This document shows, piece after piece, positions 9,558-18,237 of a stretch of DNA of 43,040 nucleotides. Source of the stretch: Bacteroidota bacterium (GTDB lineage Bacteria; Bacteroidota; Rhodothermia; Rhodothermales; Bin80); contig JAPPGC010000081.1 of NCBI GenBank assembly GCA_028875125.1, positions 1 to 43,040 of the forward strand, in the 5' to 3' direction. Numbering within the stretch: the stretch's first letter is position 1; the number at the start of each line of letters is the position of its first letter. The position numbers and the translations under genes are program-made. The notes beneath the pieces are model-generated. The model searched no databases. It saw nothing but the letters and a program-made list of their open reading frames with translations, and had not been told where the DNA came from.

Positions 9558-10225
9558 ATGGTCTTGATTGACTTTTTTCCAACCCGGCTCCTATACACGG
9601 CTTGCCTCCTCTGTGTTCTGCCGTATGTACGAGTAGCAGTCGCGCAGGATTCAGTCAGCCCTGTACGTGTGGTTTTTTGGGTAACAGTCTTACTTCAGGC
9701 TATGGCCTTTCAATAAAGGAGGCCTACCCTGCACTCCTGCAGACACGAGTAGATTCGCTGAGGTGGCCCGTAATCATGGTAAACGCCGGGGTGAGCGGTG
9801 ATACTTCTTCGGGAGGTCTCCGAAGACTGGGCTGGCAGCTGCGTATCCCACCCGATGTTCTGGTTGTAGCTTTGGGGGGAAATGACGGCCTCCGGGGAAT
9901 TTTACCTGCCCTCACAAAAACCAACCTGATACAAATTGTCGATCAGACCAAGGCAGCGAACCCCGCAGCCACCATCATTATAGCGGGGATGCAGATGCCC
10001 CCAAATTTGGGGGCACAATTCCAGGAAGAATTCAGTGCAGTGTTTCCTGCCGTAGCTGAAGAGGCCGGCACCGGTCTGATCCCCTTTCTGCTCGAAGGGG
10101 TTGGGGGTATTGCCAAGCTCAATCAATCAGACGGAATTCACCCCACTGCTGCCGGACAGCGAATACTCGCTGATAATGTCTGGGAGGTTTTGGCACCCGT
10201 CCTTCAGTCACACATCGAGCACTAA
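9558..10225 (+). CDS. TesA-like GDSL esterase/lysophospholipase, apparent frameshift
   Basis: SGNH hydrolase exported to the periplasm; the family hydrolyses acyl esters, thioesters and lysophospholipids. The reading frame is split. Frame 1 starts at ATG 9558 with a signal peptide (VLPYVRVAVAQD) and runs to VRVVF. At the T run 9673-9678 the homology moves to the other frame, which gives FLGNSLTSGYGL (block I, GNSL in place of GDSL), GGND (block III) and DGIHPTAAGQR (block V, Asp-His pair). Adding one T restores a single continuous protein of about 222 residues. The cause may be a sequencing or assembly indel, a true frameshift mutation, or slippage at TTTTTT. The C-terminal domain is otherwise complete, and the gene is divergent from ybbA as in many bacteria. 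Confidence 0.82.
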
Positions 10226-10247
10226 CAGCTTACTTTGAGCACCATTG

Positions 10248-10265
10248 CCACTGTAGTGGATTTTT
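10248..10265 (+). terminator. Weak candidate terminator after the esterase
   Basis: The stretch CCACTGTAGTGG (10248-10259) can form a short hairpin of 4-5 bp and is followed by ATTTTT. It lies 23 bases after the esterase stop in the 133-bp gap between two convergent genes, where a terminator is expected. The stem is short with a tight loop, so this is only a suggestion. Confidence 0.3.
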
Positions 10266-10358
10266 CGCGAGGATTCCCCGCCTCTGGTATCCACGCTCAT
10301 GTCGCAAAGGTCTTTTCTCTGACCAGTAATATTAATCGACACGGTCACTCGAACGAAT

Positions 10359-10685
10359 CTACTCGCTACCAGGAATCCAAAGGTGACGTGAGAGAATCAC
10401 ACAACCATCTTCATCAAAGGTTACTCCTTCCCCCCGGAGCAGGTGTTCCATAACGTCAATCCCCCCAAACTGCTTCGCCCCCGACAACGCACCATAACGG
10501 TTTACAACCCGGTGACACGGCAAGTGCGACCCTTTCGCTGCCTTGAGGGCCCACCCAACTGTGCGCGCTGCACTCCTGCTTCCCAAGTATTCGGCAATAT
10601 GCCCATAAGTGGTCACCTTTGAAACTGGAATGATGGCAACCGTATCCCAGACTTGCTGAAAAAAATCCACTCGACTTACAATCAT
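10359..10685 (-). CDS. MGMT-family DNA alkyltransferase domain protein (one domain)
   Basis: A 108-residue protein made only of the C-terminal DNA-binding domain of O6-methylguanine-DNA methyltransferase. It has the helix-turn-helix region with the base-flipping arginine (SARTVGWAL) and the active-site motif PCHRVV with the acceptor Cys (57 from this start). Alkyltransferase-like proteins of the Atl1 type replace that Cys with Trp or Ala, so this one may still be a suicide repair enzyme despite lacking the N-terminal domain. I chose ATG 10685, which shares one base with the stop of the GWxTD gene (TGATG); a TTG lies one codon upstream. It is the last gene of the long susC run; co-transcription with envelope genes may be incidental. 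Confidence 0.88.
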   Translation of the reverse strand: MIVSRVDFFQQVWDTVAIIPVSKVTTYGHIAEYLGSRSAARTVGWALKAAKGSHLPCHRVVNRYGALSGAKQFGGIDVMEHLLRGEGVTFDEDGCVILSRHLWIPGSE

Positions 10686-12463
10686 CAACGCATCTCCACG
10701 TGAAGCAGCCTGGATACTTCCAGACCTGATATTTCATCTCTGACCCTAACCCTTATGCGAATCTTTCCTATCCTTCTACCGATATCCAGAGCAACTTTGA
10801 TTCCCTCCATCCGGCTCTGCCCCTCATACTCTACACTGGTCGATGAAGTGCGCCGGCGCTCTGGCATAACCTCGTAAGTAACCGTGTATGAGGTTGCATC
10901 TTGAGCACTGTACGTGAGATGGTAAATTTCAAATTCCAGGCCGAACCTCATATCAGGAGAAACCCAATCATGAGGCCATGGCATCTGGACCCCGCTTTCG
11001 GTGTAGACAAAGGGCTTTAGATCACTCATTTCCAAAGCAAAACCGCTTGCATCCAGCGAACGGAGTGAGTCTAATCGTCGGGATGTAACCTGCAAACGAG
11101 GGCCCAATTTCTCAGCGTTGACCCCATACTGATCCCATTGAAGTGCCAAGTGATATAGTCCGGTATCTCCGGTCACCCTAATTGTCTGTACCGGAATTGT
11201 TGTCGGCTCATCAGAAGGCGGGATCTGAATGCGTATCGCATCCGAACTGCTGTGTCGCAATGAATGATCAGCCCTCTCCTGCGCTGCGTAGATTTGTACG
11301 AAGTATACCGGCTCTGATGCATGCCCCGGAGCAATCAAACCGCCGGGTTCAGGGTGCCAATAGATCTCTGTTGTCGTCGTGCCATCGGGGTCCAGAAATC
11401 TCGCATATCGTACGCCCAATGGCAGTGCGCGCAAGGTAGACAGAACGTCCGAGGTACTAGGAGGCAGCAATATTTCCTTTTGGTAGGCGGCCTGGTCATC
11501 TTCAAGTCGTGAATTCATGATCATGCCTTGGGCAAAAATATGAGCAGGCTGGCCCAAATCCTGGTCGAACTCCATGGCTTCGGGGCGCTCACCCTGGGTC
11601 AGCAAATTAGCCCCTGCAATTATCTTCGCGTTCTCCGTTAAGTCGCGGCTCTGCAGGCGCCCCGGCTCCTCGTGAGCAGCCAACCATCTATCAACCTCAT
11701 TGAATCTAGATCCAAAATGATAGTGCTCCAAGGCAAGCTGTCTGTACATGGAGCACATAACAGCAAGTACCATCCTGGACTTGACCAGTCCACGCCCGCC
11801 CTGCCCCAGACCAGACCGAAGTGCTATAGGCAATAGGTCATAGGTATCGCCAAGTCGGTACGGCTTACCATCTTGAATAAAGAGGAAATAGGCATCGCGG
11901 TCAATATTCAAATATCTCCAGAATTCATTTTCCGGAAAATCTCCGGGGCTCACAGCAACCCCTGGTTGATAAATTGCGTCAATAAGCAATGGATCATCAA
12001 ATACAATCCGCGTAATGCGCTCCGGTGCACCATATCGAACATAAATCTCCCCGCGTGCATCGTAACCCACCGGACACGTATTACATACATAGTGCTCCAG
12101 CGCATATTCCACACGCCGAACATGCTCCATCATTCGTTCATTGACCTCAGAGGCGGGGAGCGGATCCTGTGCTCTCCACCAACCTAAAATGGCGTCTCGA
12201 GCATCTGAAGTTACATGGACAGAATCCGATACCATTACCATGTGGGCAACAGTTTCAGGAAGTAATGGGAGAAGCCGCTGGACCTCAATGATCTGGGTAC
12301 CATCATTCATTGAGGGATCAGCCGCCAGAACACTCTCGTATTGGGCTACGGACTCGGCTATGGCCTCCAGATCTGTCGACTGTGCATGAACTGCCTGCAT
12401 GGTCACCAGACAAGCGGCTAAGCAGAGTACTGAATGCAATCCCGAAGACTTCTCAAAAACCAT
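10685..12463 (-). CDS. GWxTD-domain exported protein
   Basis: Member of the GWxTD domain family found in Bacteroidota, Acidobacteriota and related phyla; the function is not established. The 592-residue product has a type I signal peptide (cleavage near VHAQ, 25-28). The domain hallmark reads GWWRAQDP (94-101), followed by ERMMEHVRRVEYAL and YDARGEIYVRYG (134-145). The rest is rich in beta-strand-like sequence with no enzyme motif I recognise, and a beta-rich C-terminal region from about 380. It follows the 717-residue CRTAC1 gene with a 9-bp gap and shares one base with the alkyltransferase start. Its position at the end of a SusCD/FG-GAP run suggests an extracytoplasmic structural or binding role. 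That is inference. Confidence 0.85.
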   Translation of the reverse strand: MVFEKSSGLHSVLCLAACLVTMQAVHAQSTDLEAIAESVAQYESVLAADPSMNDGTQIIEVQRLLPLLPETVAHMVMVSDSVHVTSDARDAILGWWRAQDPLPASEVNERMMEHVRRVEYALEHYVCNTCPVGYDARGEIYVRYGAPERITRIVFDDPLLIDAIYQPGVAVSPGDFPENEFWRYLNIDRDAYFLFIQDGKPYRLGDTYDLLPIALRSGLGQGGRGLVKSRMVLAVMCSMYRQLALEHYHFGSRFNEVDRWLAAHEEPGRLQSRDLTENAKIIAGANLLTQGERPEAMEFDQDLGQPAHIFAQGMIMNSRLEDDQAAYQKEILLPPSTSDVLSTLRALPLGVRYARFLDPDGTTTTEIYWHPEPGGLIAPGHASEPVYFVQIYAAQERADHSLRHSSSDAIRIQIPPSDEPTTIPVQTIRVTGDTGLYHLALQWDQYGVNAEKLGPRLQVTSRRLDSLRSLDASGFALEMSDLKPFVYTESGVQMPWPHDWVSPDMRFGLEFEIYHLTYSAQDATSYTVTYEVMPERRRTSSTSVEYEGQSRMEGIKVALDIGRRIGKIRIRVRVRDEISGLEVSRLLHVEMR

Positions 12464-12472
12464 AATCCTCGG

Positions 12473-14626
12473 CTAAGTGTCAGGGGCTCCAAGTTGTACA
12501 GACCTGAAGGGTACCTTCTCAATTGTAGAAGTTTCTTCACGGATGCCAATCAGGTGCCGCATCGGCACGTTCTCAAACTGCTGTACTATGCCGGTGGCCG
12601 GCCATTCGATCGTCACCAACTCAATTACTGTGGCCTTGCCGAGACCAATTTCCAAGCGAAGCGGTGACGACCCAAAACTAGCACCCGTTCCGACCGTACG
12701 ATGAAGGGTGTCCGCATCTGTAACGATTGATACACGCGCTCCAACGGCACTTCGATTGGACCTTTTTCCCTCTAGAGAAAGCACAACCCAGGCATTTGAA
12801 TGCCCTGGATTCTCAAAGAGCACGTTGCGCGCGAGGTCTCCCTCAAAGGCTCCCCCCATAACCTGATACACATCCTGCGCTCCGTCTTGATTTATATCTC
12901 CGAACGCCACACCGTGTCCTTTCTGTAGGTGGCCAAAACCTCCTGCGGCCGTGACTTCTTCAAAGTGAGCCCCCCCTACATTCCGGAACATCCTGTTAGG
13001 CATGAGCGCCCGTAAGTCTGGATCACCAGTCCCCACATAAAAATCCAGCCATCCGTCTCCATCCAGATCTCCGTAGTTACACCCCATTGTGTACATAACT
13101 TTATTCAGTCCTGCCGTTTCGGTGACATCTTCAAAAGTACCATCCTGCCGATTCCGGTACAATCGGGGGCGCTCGTCTCCACCAGACATGCCAAGAAATT
13201 CGGCCGCTATATCACCGGCTGTGGCGCGCCAACCAGAAACAAATAGGTCTAGCCAGCCATCCTGATCAAAATCCCAGAACCACGCCGGGAAGCTATCTAT
13301 TGGTTCCTGTACACCTGCAGCGCCGCTTACATCCGTAAATACCCTTCCATTCTCATTACGCATAAGCAGGTTTGATTCGAGATACCTGCTGACATACAGA
13401 TCAGGCCATCCATCATTGTCATAATCCCCCCAGACCACGGCCTTCACATAGCCCATAAGCGCAATTCCATATTCACGTGCGGACTCCACAAAAGTCCCAT
13501 TACCCTGGTTAACAAATAACTCGCTTGGATGCCGCCCTGCTTGTGGATTGGACTCATTTCCTATGAACAGATCCAGATCTCCATCACGGTCAAAGTCGCT
13601 CCATGCAGCTGTCTGGGTCGGATGACGGGAATACAGTCCAGATTCTATGGTAACGTCTTCAAATTTTCCGTGACCATTATTGCGCAGAAGCGAATTGGGA
13701 TGACCCTCGCTCAGCCAAGCACCACGCAGTACAAAAACATCCTGATCGCCATCATTGTCGTAGTCTGCGTGCACCAGGTTCAGCCCCCCTGTCAAACCGG
13801 TCAACCCGGCTACGTTTGTACGCTCCTCAAAATTGCCTTTACCATTATTCTCAAAGTACCGAATCTGATCACGCAATCCCCAAGATGAAACCATAAGATC
13901 AAGCCATCCATCGCCCGACAAATCATCCAGTACAACGCCTCCAGACAGCCCCATAACATTAACACCTAAGAGCGGTCCCACATCCACAAATCTCGAAATT
14001 GATGACCCCTCTTGGAATCGATCCACGGGAATCCTCCACTTGGCATCAACACTATCTGGGTGCGTACCCAGCGTCATGTGAGCCAGATTCAGCAACCACA
14101 AAGCATTCAAATCCTCTGAGTCCTCTTCAAGAATTTTTTCATACCACGGTATGGCCATTGCTGACCCCCTGGGCAGCGTATGAACGCCTGTGGAACCGAT
14201 CGGGAACAGGCATCGTGTGGAACTGTGATCCACCAGGCAGTTTTCTTGCTCTCCAATCCGCAGATGGCTGAGCGCCAGATGATCCATAGCAGCCAAACGC
14301 CACGACGGATCAAATTCATCCGGGGAAGCCTCCAGTAATTGTAGGATCTCATCAAATACCCCAACTGCAGCTTCGCTATCCCCTGCCCGCAGCAGCTCGG
14401 TCCCGAGTAAAGCGCTGTACTGTATTCGATCGGGAAGTGCTGTTGGAATGGTCTGCATGCCCACCGCGGCTGCGCGTGCCACATTTGCATGAGCATTTCG
14501 GCGCGGGTTCCGGTCGGTTTCCGCCGCAATTGCTTCAAGCTCTGCGACCATTCGTGCCGTGCCCTCGGGCTCGGTTGAACTGCACGCAGCGAATAACAGA
14601 AAGACCAGTGTCAAATGACGTAACAT
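12473..14626 (-). CDS. CRTAC1-family FG-GAP/UnbV lipoprotein (717 aa)
   Basis: Exported lipoprotein; the signal peptide ends LLFAAC, giving Cys15 (Phe at -3 is unusual). Residues about 25-200 form a TPR-like helical region ending in the block conserved in this family (ENCLVDHSSTRCLFP, then a GS..AI..YEKIL helix). From about 205 to 600 there are seven or more FG-GAP/VCBS repeats with calcium-loop signatures such as DYDNDGDQD, DFDRDGDLD and DYDNDGWPD, predicted to make a beta-propeller. An ASPIC/UnbV domain closes the protein (about 630-705: VGARVSIV, a GTGASFGSS block and IEWPATG). No catalytic residues are recognisable. It is 4 bp downstream of the second 1200-residue paralogue and is clearly in the same transcription unit. 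Confidence 0.9.
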   Translation of the reverse strand: MLRHLTLVFLLFAACSSTEPEGTARMVAELEAIAAETDRNPRRNAHANVARAAAVGMQTIPTALPDRIQYSALLGTELLRAGDSEAAVGVFDEILQLLEASPDEFDPSWRLAAMDHLALSHLRIGEQENCLVDHSSTRCLFPIGSTGVHTLPRGSAMAIPWYEKILEEDSEDLNALWLLNLAHMTLGTHPDSVDAKWRIPVDRFQEGSSISRFVDVGPLLGVNVMGLSGGVVLDDLSGDGWLDLMVSSWGLRDQIRYFENNGKGNFEERTNVAGLTGLTGGLNLVHADYDNDGDQDVFVLRGAWLSEGHPNSLLRNNGHGKFEDVTIESGLYSRHPTQTAAWSDFDRDGDLDLFIGNESNPQAGRHPSELFVNQGNGTFVESAREYGIALMGYVKAVVWGDYDNDGWPDLYVSRYLESNLLMRNENGRVFTDVSGAAGVQEPIDSFPAWFWDFDQDGWLDLFVSGWRATAGDIAAEFLGMSGGDERPRLYRNRQDGTFEDVTETAGLNKVMYTMGCNYGDLDGDGWLDFYVGTGDPDLRALMPNRMFRNVGGAHFEEVTAAGGFGHLQKGHGVAFGDINQDGAQDVYQVMGGAFEGDLARNVLFENPGHSNAWVVLSLEGKRSNRSAVGARVSIVTDADTLHRTVGTGASFGSSPLRLEIGLGKATVIELVTIEWPATGIVQQFENVPMRHLIGIREETSTIEKVPFRSVQLGAPDT

Positions 14627-14630
14627 GAAT

Positions 14631-17600
14631 CTACGGCCTTGTCAGCAACACCCTGCTGCCCTCCTCCAGCTTCACTGTAACCGGTTGCCGACCACCTGGC
14701 CAGGTCACTTCAACGCCAACTGGAGTGCCGCTATACCCAAGTGTAGCCGTTGTCGCATTCTGCGACCAATATCCCGTTCCTCCAGTTACTAAGCGGGCCG
14801 GTCCTTTACTCCCATCTGAGTAGACTACACATAGAATTGCCCCAATAGCATCCGTAGCAGAAGCAAATCCAATAGAAATGCCCTTCTTATCCGACGCTTT
14901 TCGATACACAAGTGTCGCACCATTGTGCTGTGAAAATGCGACCTCATCCTGTCCGTCTCCATCAAAATCTCCAATAGAGACTGCCCGCCCTTCTCCATAG
15001 ACTTCAAAACCGGATTGGGGCGCCGACGTGAACGTGCCATCACCATGACCCAAAAGCAAGAGCCCCCGGCCTGCATCCTGCCTCGGTGTTGAAAAAGGGA
15101 AAGCGAACCAGTTCTGAGATAAAATGATGTCTTCGTGCCCATCAAGATTCGCATCCAATACAACAGGGCTGATCCCTGCACTGTATTGTGCTTCGGCAGG
15201 CAATGGACGGTGCTCAAAATGATCTCCCCTGTTGAGAAAAATACTTGATGCATAGATATCAGCTTCGACGATCTGAGCATTATCGGTTGCTGCTGGCATA
15301 AGCTGTGCGACCTCCATGGTGCTGAAGTCCTGGTGCGATGTAACGCGCATCTGCATTGGAGGGATGACCGATATCAGATCAGCGAGCATGCGTGAGGGCC
15401 GATAACTATTCGTGACCGGATCCAGAAAGGATTCCAGAATGTCAGTCGTACCACTAGCATCAATATCCCCGTAGTACAGTCGCACCCTTGTGCTGCGATC
15501 ATAACGGCTGTTCCACCCAGCATTTGAAGCAACAATATCCAGTCTGTGATCACCGTCAAAATCACCGATTGATACACCACGCCACAAGCCTCGGAAGGAT
15601 TGAAGACCGAACAATTCAGTCTGATCTGAAAAACCCTCCTCTCCGTTTATCAGTATTCGAATCGGCCCCCATTCCGTGGCAAGCACCAGATCCGTGCGTC
15701 CGTCTCCGTTTATATCTCCGAACACACTGCCGCTTACAGGCCCTAATCCTGTCAGAGATTCTCCAAGCCCGTAAGCTCCTCGTTCGTTCAAGTAGAAATG
15801 ACTGTTTGCAGCGCTCGGATACACCCCGGGAATGAAATGTCCCCCTACGAAAAGATCAAGATCCCCATCCAAATTGATATCCGCCACCGACAGCGGTCCG
15901 GGAACACCCATACCAAAGGGGATCCTTTGATGCTGTAATTCCTCGCCATTCGGCGCGATATCGTAAATATGAACCCAGGACGAGTCTGGAAAGCGCTCGT
16001 AGCCGGACTCCCCCACCATTACGCGTATACGGCCAGGGATGATGGGGAGAGCAATCATGCCTGTTGCGTCACCTGGCAGTGGGTCCAGGATCGGACGGCC
16101 CTGAAGTCTGAAGGTCTGGCTCCGCCCTGCACTTTCCAGTAACTCGAAACGACCATCTCCATCAACATCTACGGCAGCGATTGCCGGTCCCCGCCGGCTG
16201 AGGCGCCAGGGCAGTAGCGGCTGGAGCTGAAAATCATCAAACCCAGACTCTAGCCGCGGCTCGGTCAGCGAATGTAGTGTGTACAAAGGTGCTACCTGGG
16301 AAGCCGACTGTAATTCAGTCGGATGCGTAGCCCCCGATTCTTCAATCACATACAATCGGTTTGCCGCCTCCACGTCAACACTTGAATGTTTCCCCATCGG
16401 CCAGGAAACTTCAATCCGGCATGGAGCAGATCCCACTGCAAAAACCGCGATCAGTTGATTGGACGACAGATAACCTCCGCCCAAAGACATTTGCTTGGAC
16501 TGCTCCGGTAAACCTGCACAATGTACACGTATGTCCGCCCCAACCCCACCCGTGTTTGGGGGCTCACCTTCCAGCATAACTGCCAACCGATCCGCCTTCC
16601 CGGTATTGCGATAAACACCTGGGGGCGCATTCAGCCTGTTTGTAACGACGTCCAAATCTCCGTCTCCATCCAAATCTCCCAGTGCCATTCCATGCGCGAC
16701 ATCGGCGCTTTGACCCAACCCCCATCCCCCAGGCATATCCTCAAACGTTAAATCTCCACGGTTTCGAAACGCTATATTTTCAAGTTCAAGGGGCGGAAAA
16801 TTCAGGAGTAATCTTCTGGCTGCCTGCCATGAGGGAGCGGACGCCATGCGAAGCTGCTCCATCCCTTGTGCATCCAGATCCTGTACATCATATACGTGTC
16901 CCGTGGTGATCAAAATGTCTTCCCAACCATCCAAATCAACATCCATGAAACTCGTAGCCCAAGACCAGTCAGATGCAGCCACCTGTGCAAACCAGGCTAG
17001 TTCCGCGAAGGTAGTGTCTCCACGACCAATCATGAGTGCATTTTGCATTTCCTGCGGACGAAACGACAAATCACCTGGTGGACCTTCTAAGGGAATACGC
17101 GTGTTCCGCTGACGCAGCCGCCGGGAATAATCGCGACTCAACATGTCCGTCATGAAAAAATCAACAATACCGTCACGGTTCACATCTGAAAAATCCACTG
17201 ACATTGTAGCATTACTCGTCTTGCGTAACGCACGATCGGGAGCATATCGAAAAACACCATTTCCAAGCCCGATCCAGAGTGCATCGGGGCTGTCAAAATC
17301 ATTGCAGACATACAGATCTGCTATCCCGTCTCCCGTCACATCATAGAACTTGGCCGTGAGTGCCCAATCCCTCGGGATTGATGTTATTGGGTTCCCTTCA
17401 GTATCGAGAAAAGCGCCCTCGGTCCACGGGACCGGAGCAAATTGGCCAGACCCATCATTCAAATAAAGCCCGTCCGGCTCTGCAAGTTCGCTGCGTATGA
17501 CTTTGGTTCCGACTTGTGTAAACCTGTAATGCGCCTGGAATTCCTCTTTCGGAACCTGTTCCCCATCCGAGAGAACCGCTTCCCAGCTGATGGCCGCAGG

Positions 17601-18233
17601 ATGCAGGCTGTCGGCCAGTGCAATGCGCTTGTAACGGGCAATGTATGCATCCAAATCTCCGTCATGATCAACATCAGCCAAAGTCGCAGTTGTGCTGGCG
17701 TACGAAGAATTCAGTCCTGACGCGTTAGGGACGAGCTCAAACCTGCCCCCTCCCAGATTGTGGAATACTGCCCCTGGACCAAGCGGCATCGTGAGGAGCA
17801 GATCCAAATCTTGATCACCATCTAGATCAGCCATAACCACCCCGGCAGTGGCACGGACTGTGCTGTCCACGCCCGCGCGTACAGAAATATTCTCAAACCT
17901 CCAATCACCAAGATTCTGATAGAGTACGTCGGGTGCTGTTAACCGGGCTACGTAAACATCCGGGAGTCCATCCCCCGTCACATCCCCAATTGCAATACCG
18001 GACCCATGCATCATGTGCCGGTTGGCGATTATCGCGTCCTCTGACACAGCATTGACCGCTTTGATCCCTGACCGCTGCGAATCAACCTCCGTGAAACCCG
18101 TACGCGAACGGCCCTGCACACTCAACTCCCGATAACGAAAACCATCTCCCTGCGTCCAGTTAGTCGTCGGATGAGTACAGCCTGCTATCGTGATAACGGT
18201 AACGATTGCCCATATTCGATAACCAGCATTCAT
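14631..18233 (-). CDS. Large FG-GAP/UnbV lipoprotein, paralogue B (~1200 aa)
   Basis: Lipoprotein with lipobox IAGC (Cys19). It has two tandem halves, each a set of FG-GAP/VCBS calcium-loop repeats closed by a UnbV-like domain. The first half (about 70-640) contains DVTGDGLPD, DLDGDQDLD, DVDHDGDLD, DVNRDGIVD, DVDLDGWED and DLDGDGDLD, then a UnbV domain (GVGADIRV and VSWPMGKHSS). The second half contains DVDGDGRFE, DINLDGDLD, DINGDGRTD, DFDGDHRLD and DFDGDGQDE, then AIGAILCVVYSDGS and VTWPGGRQP. Non-repeat blocks shared with the upstream paralogue include VCNDFDSPD, TDMLSRDY, RPQEMQNA and TTGHVYD. Start chosen: ATG 18233; a GTG immediately precedes it at 18236. It begins 4 bp after the paralogue A stop. 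Function unknown; likely a surface binding or assembly protein. Confidence 0.9.
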   Translation of the reverse strand: MNAGYRIWAIVTVITIAGCTHPTTNWTQGDGFRYRELSVQGRSRTGFTEVDSQRSGIKAVNAVSEDAIIANRHMMHGSGIAIGDVTGDGLPDVYVARLTAPDVLYQNLGDWRFENISVRAGVDSTVRATAGVVMADLDGDQDLDLLLTMPLGPGAVFHNLGGGRFELVPNASGLNSSYASTTATLADVDHDGDLDAYIARYKRIALADSLHPAAISWEAVLSDGEQVPKEEFQAHYRFTQVGTKVIRSELAEPDGLYLNDGSGQFAPVPWTEGAFLDTEGNPITSIPRDWALTAKFYDVTGDGIADLYVCNDFDSPDALWIGLGNGVFRYAPDRALRKTSNATMSVDFSDVNRDGIVDFFMTDMLSRDYSRRLRQRNTRIPLEGPPGDLSFRPQEMQNALMIGRGDTTFAELAWFAQVAASDWSWATSFMDVDLDGWEDILITTGHVYDVQDLDAQGMEQLRMASAPSWQAARRLLLNFPPLELENIAFRNRGDLTFEDMPGGWGLGQSADVAHGMALGDLDGDGDLDVVTNRLNAPPGVYRNTGKADRLAVMLEGEPPNTGGVGADIRVHCAGLPEQSKQMSLGGGYLSSNQLIAVFAVGSAPCRIEVSWPMGKHSSVDVEAANRLYVIEESGATHPTELQSASQVAPLYTLHSLTEPRLESGFDDFQLQPLLPWRLSRRGPAIAAVDVDGDGRFELLESAGRSQTFRLQGRPILDPLPGDATGMIALPIIPGRIRVMVGESGYERFPDSSWVHIYDIAPNGEELQHQRIPFGMGVPGPLSVADINLDGDLDLFVGGHFIPGVYPSAANSHFYLNERGAYGLGESLTGLGPVSGSVFGDINGDGRTDLVLATEWGPIRILINGEEGFSDQTELFGLQSFRGLWRGVSIGDFDGDHRLDIVASNAGWNSRYDRSTRVRLYYGDIDASGTTDILESFLDPVTNSYRPSRMLADLISVIPPMQMRVTSHQDFSTMEVAQLMPAATDNAQIVEADIYASSIFLNRGDHFEHRPLPAEAQYSAGISPVVLDANLDGHEDIILSQNWFAFPFSTPRQDAGRGLLLLGHGDGTFTSAPQSGFEVYGEGRAVSIGDFDGDGQDEVAFSQHNGATLVYRKASDKKGISIGFASATDAIGAILCVVYSDGSKGPARLVTGGTGYWSQNATTATLGYSGTPVGVEVTWPGGRQPVTVKLEEGSRVLLTRP

Positions 18234-18237
18234 CACA

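Noticed and set aside
10235-10453. 72-codon plus-strand frame after the esterase
   Set aside because: It runs into the convergent alkyltransferase gene and has no motif.
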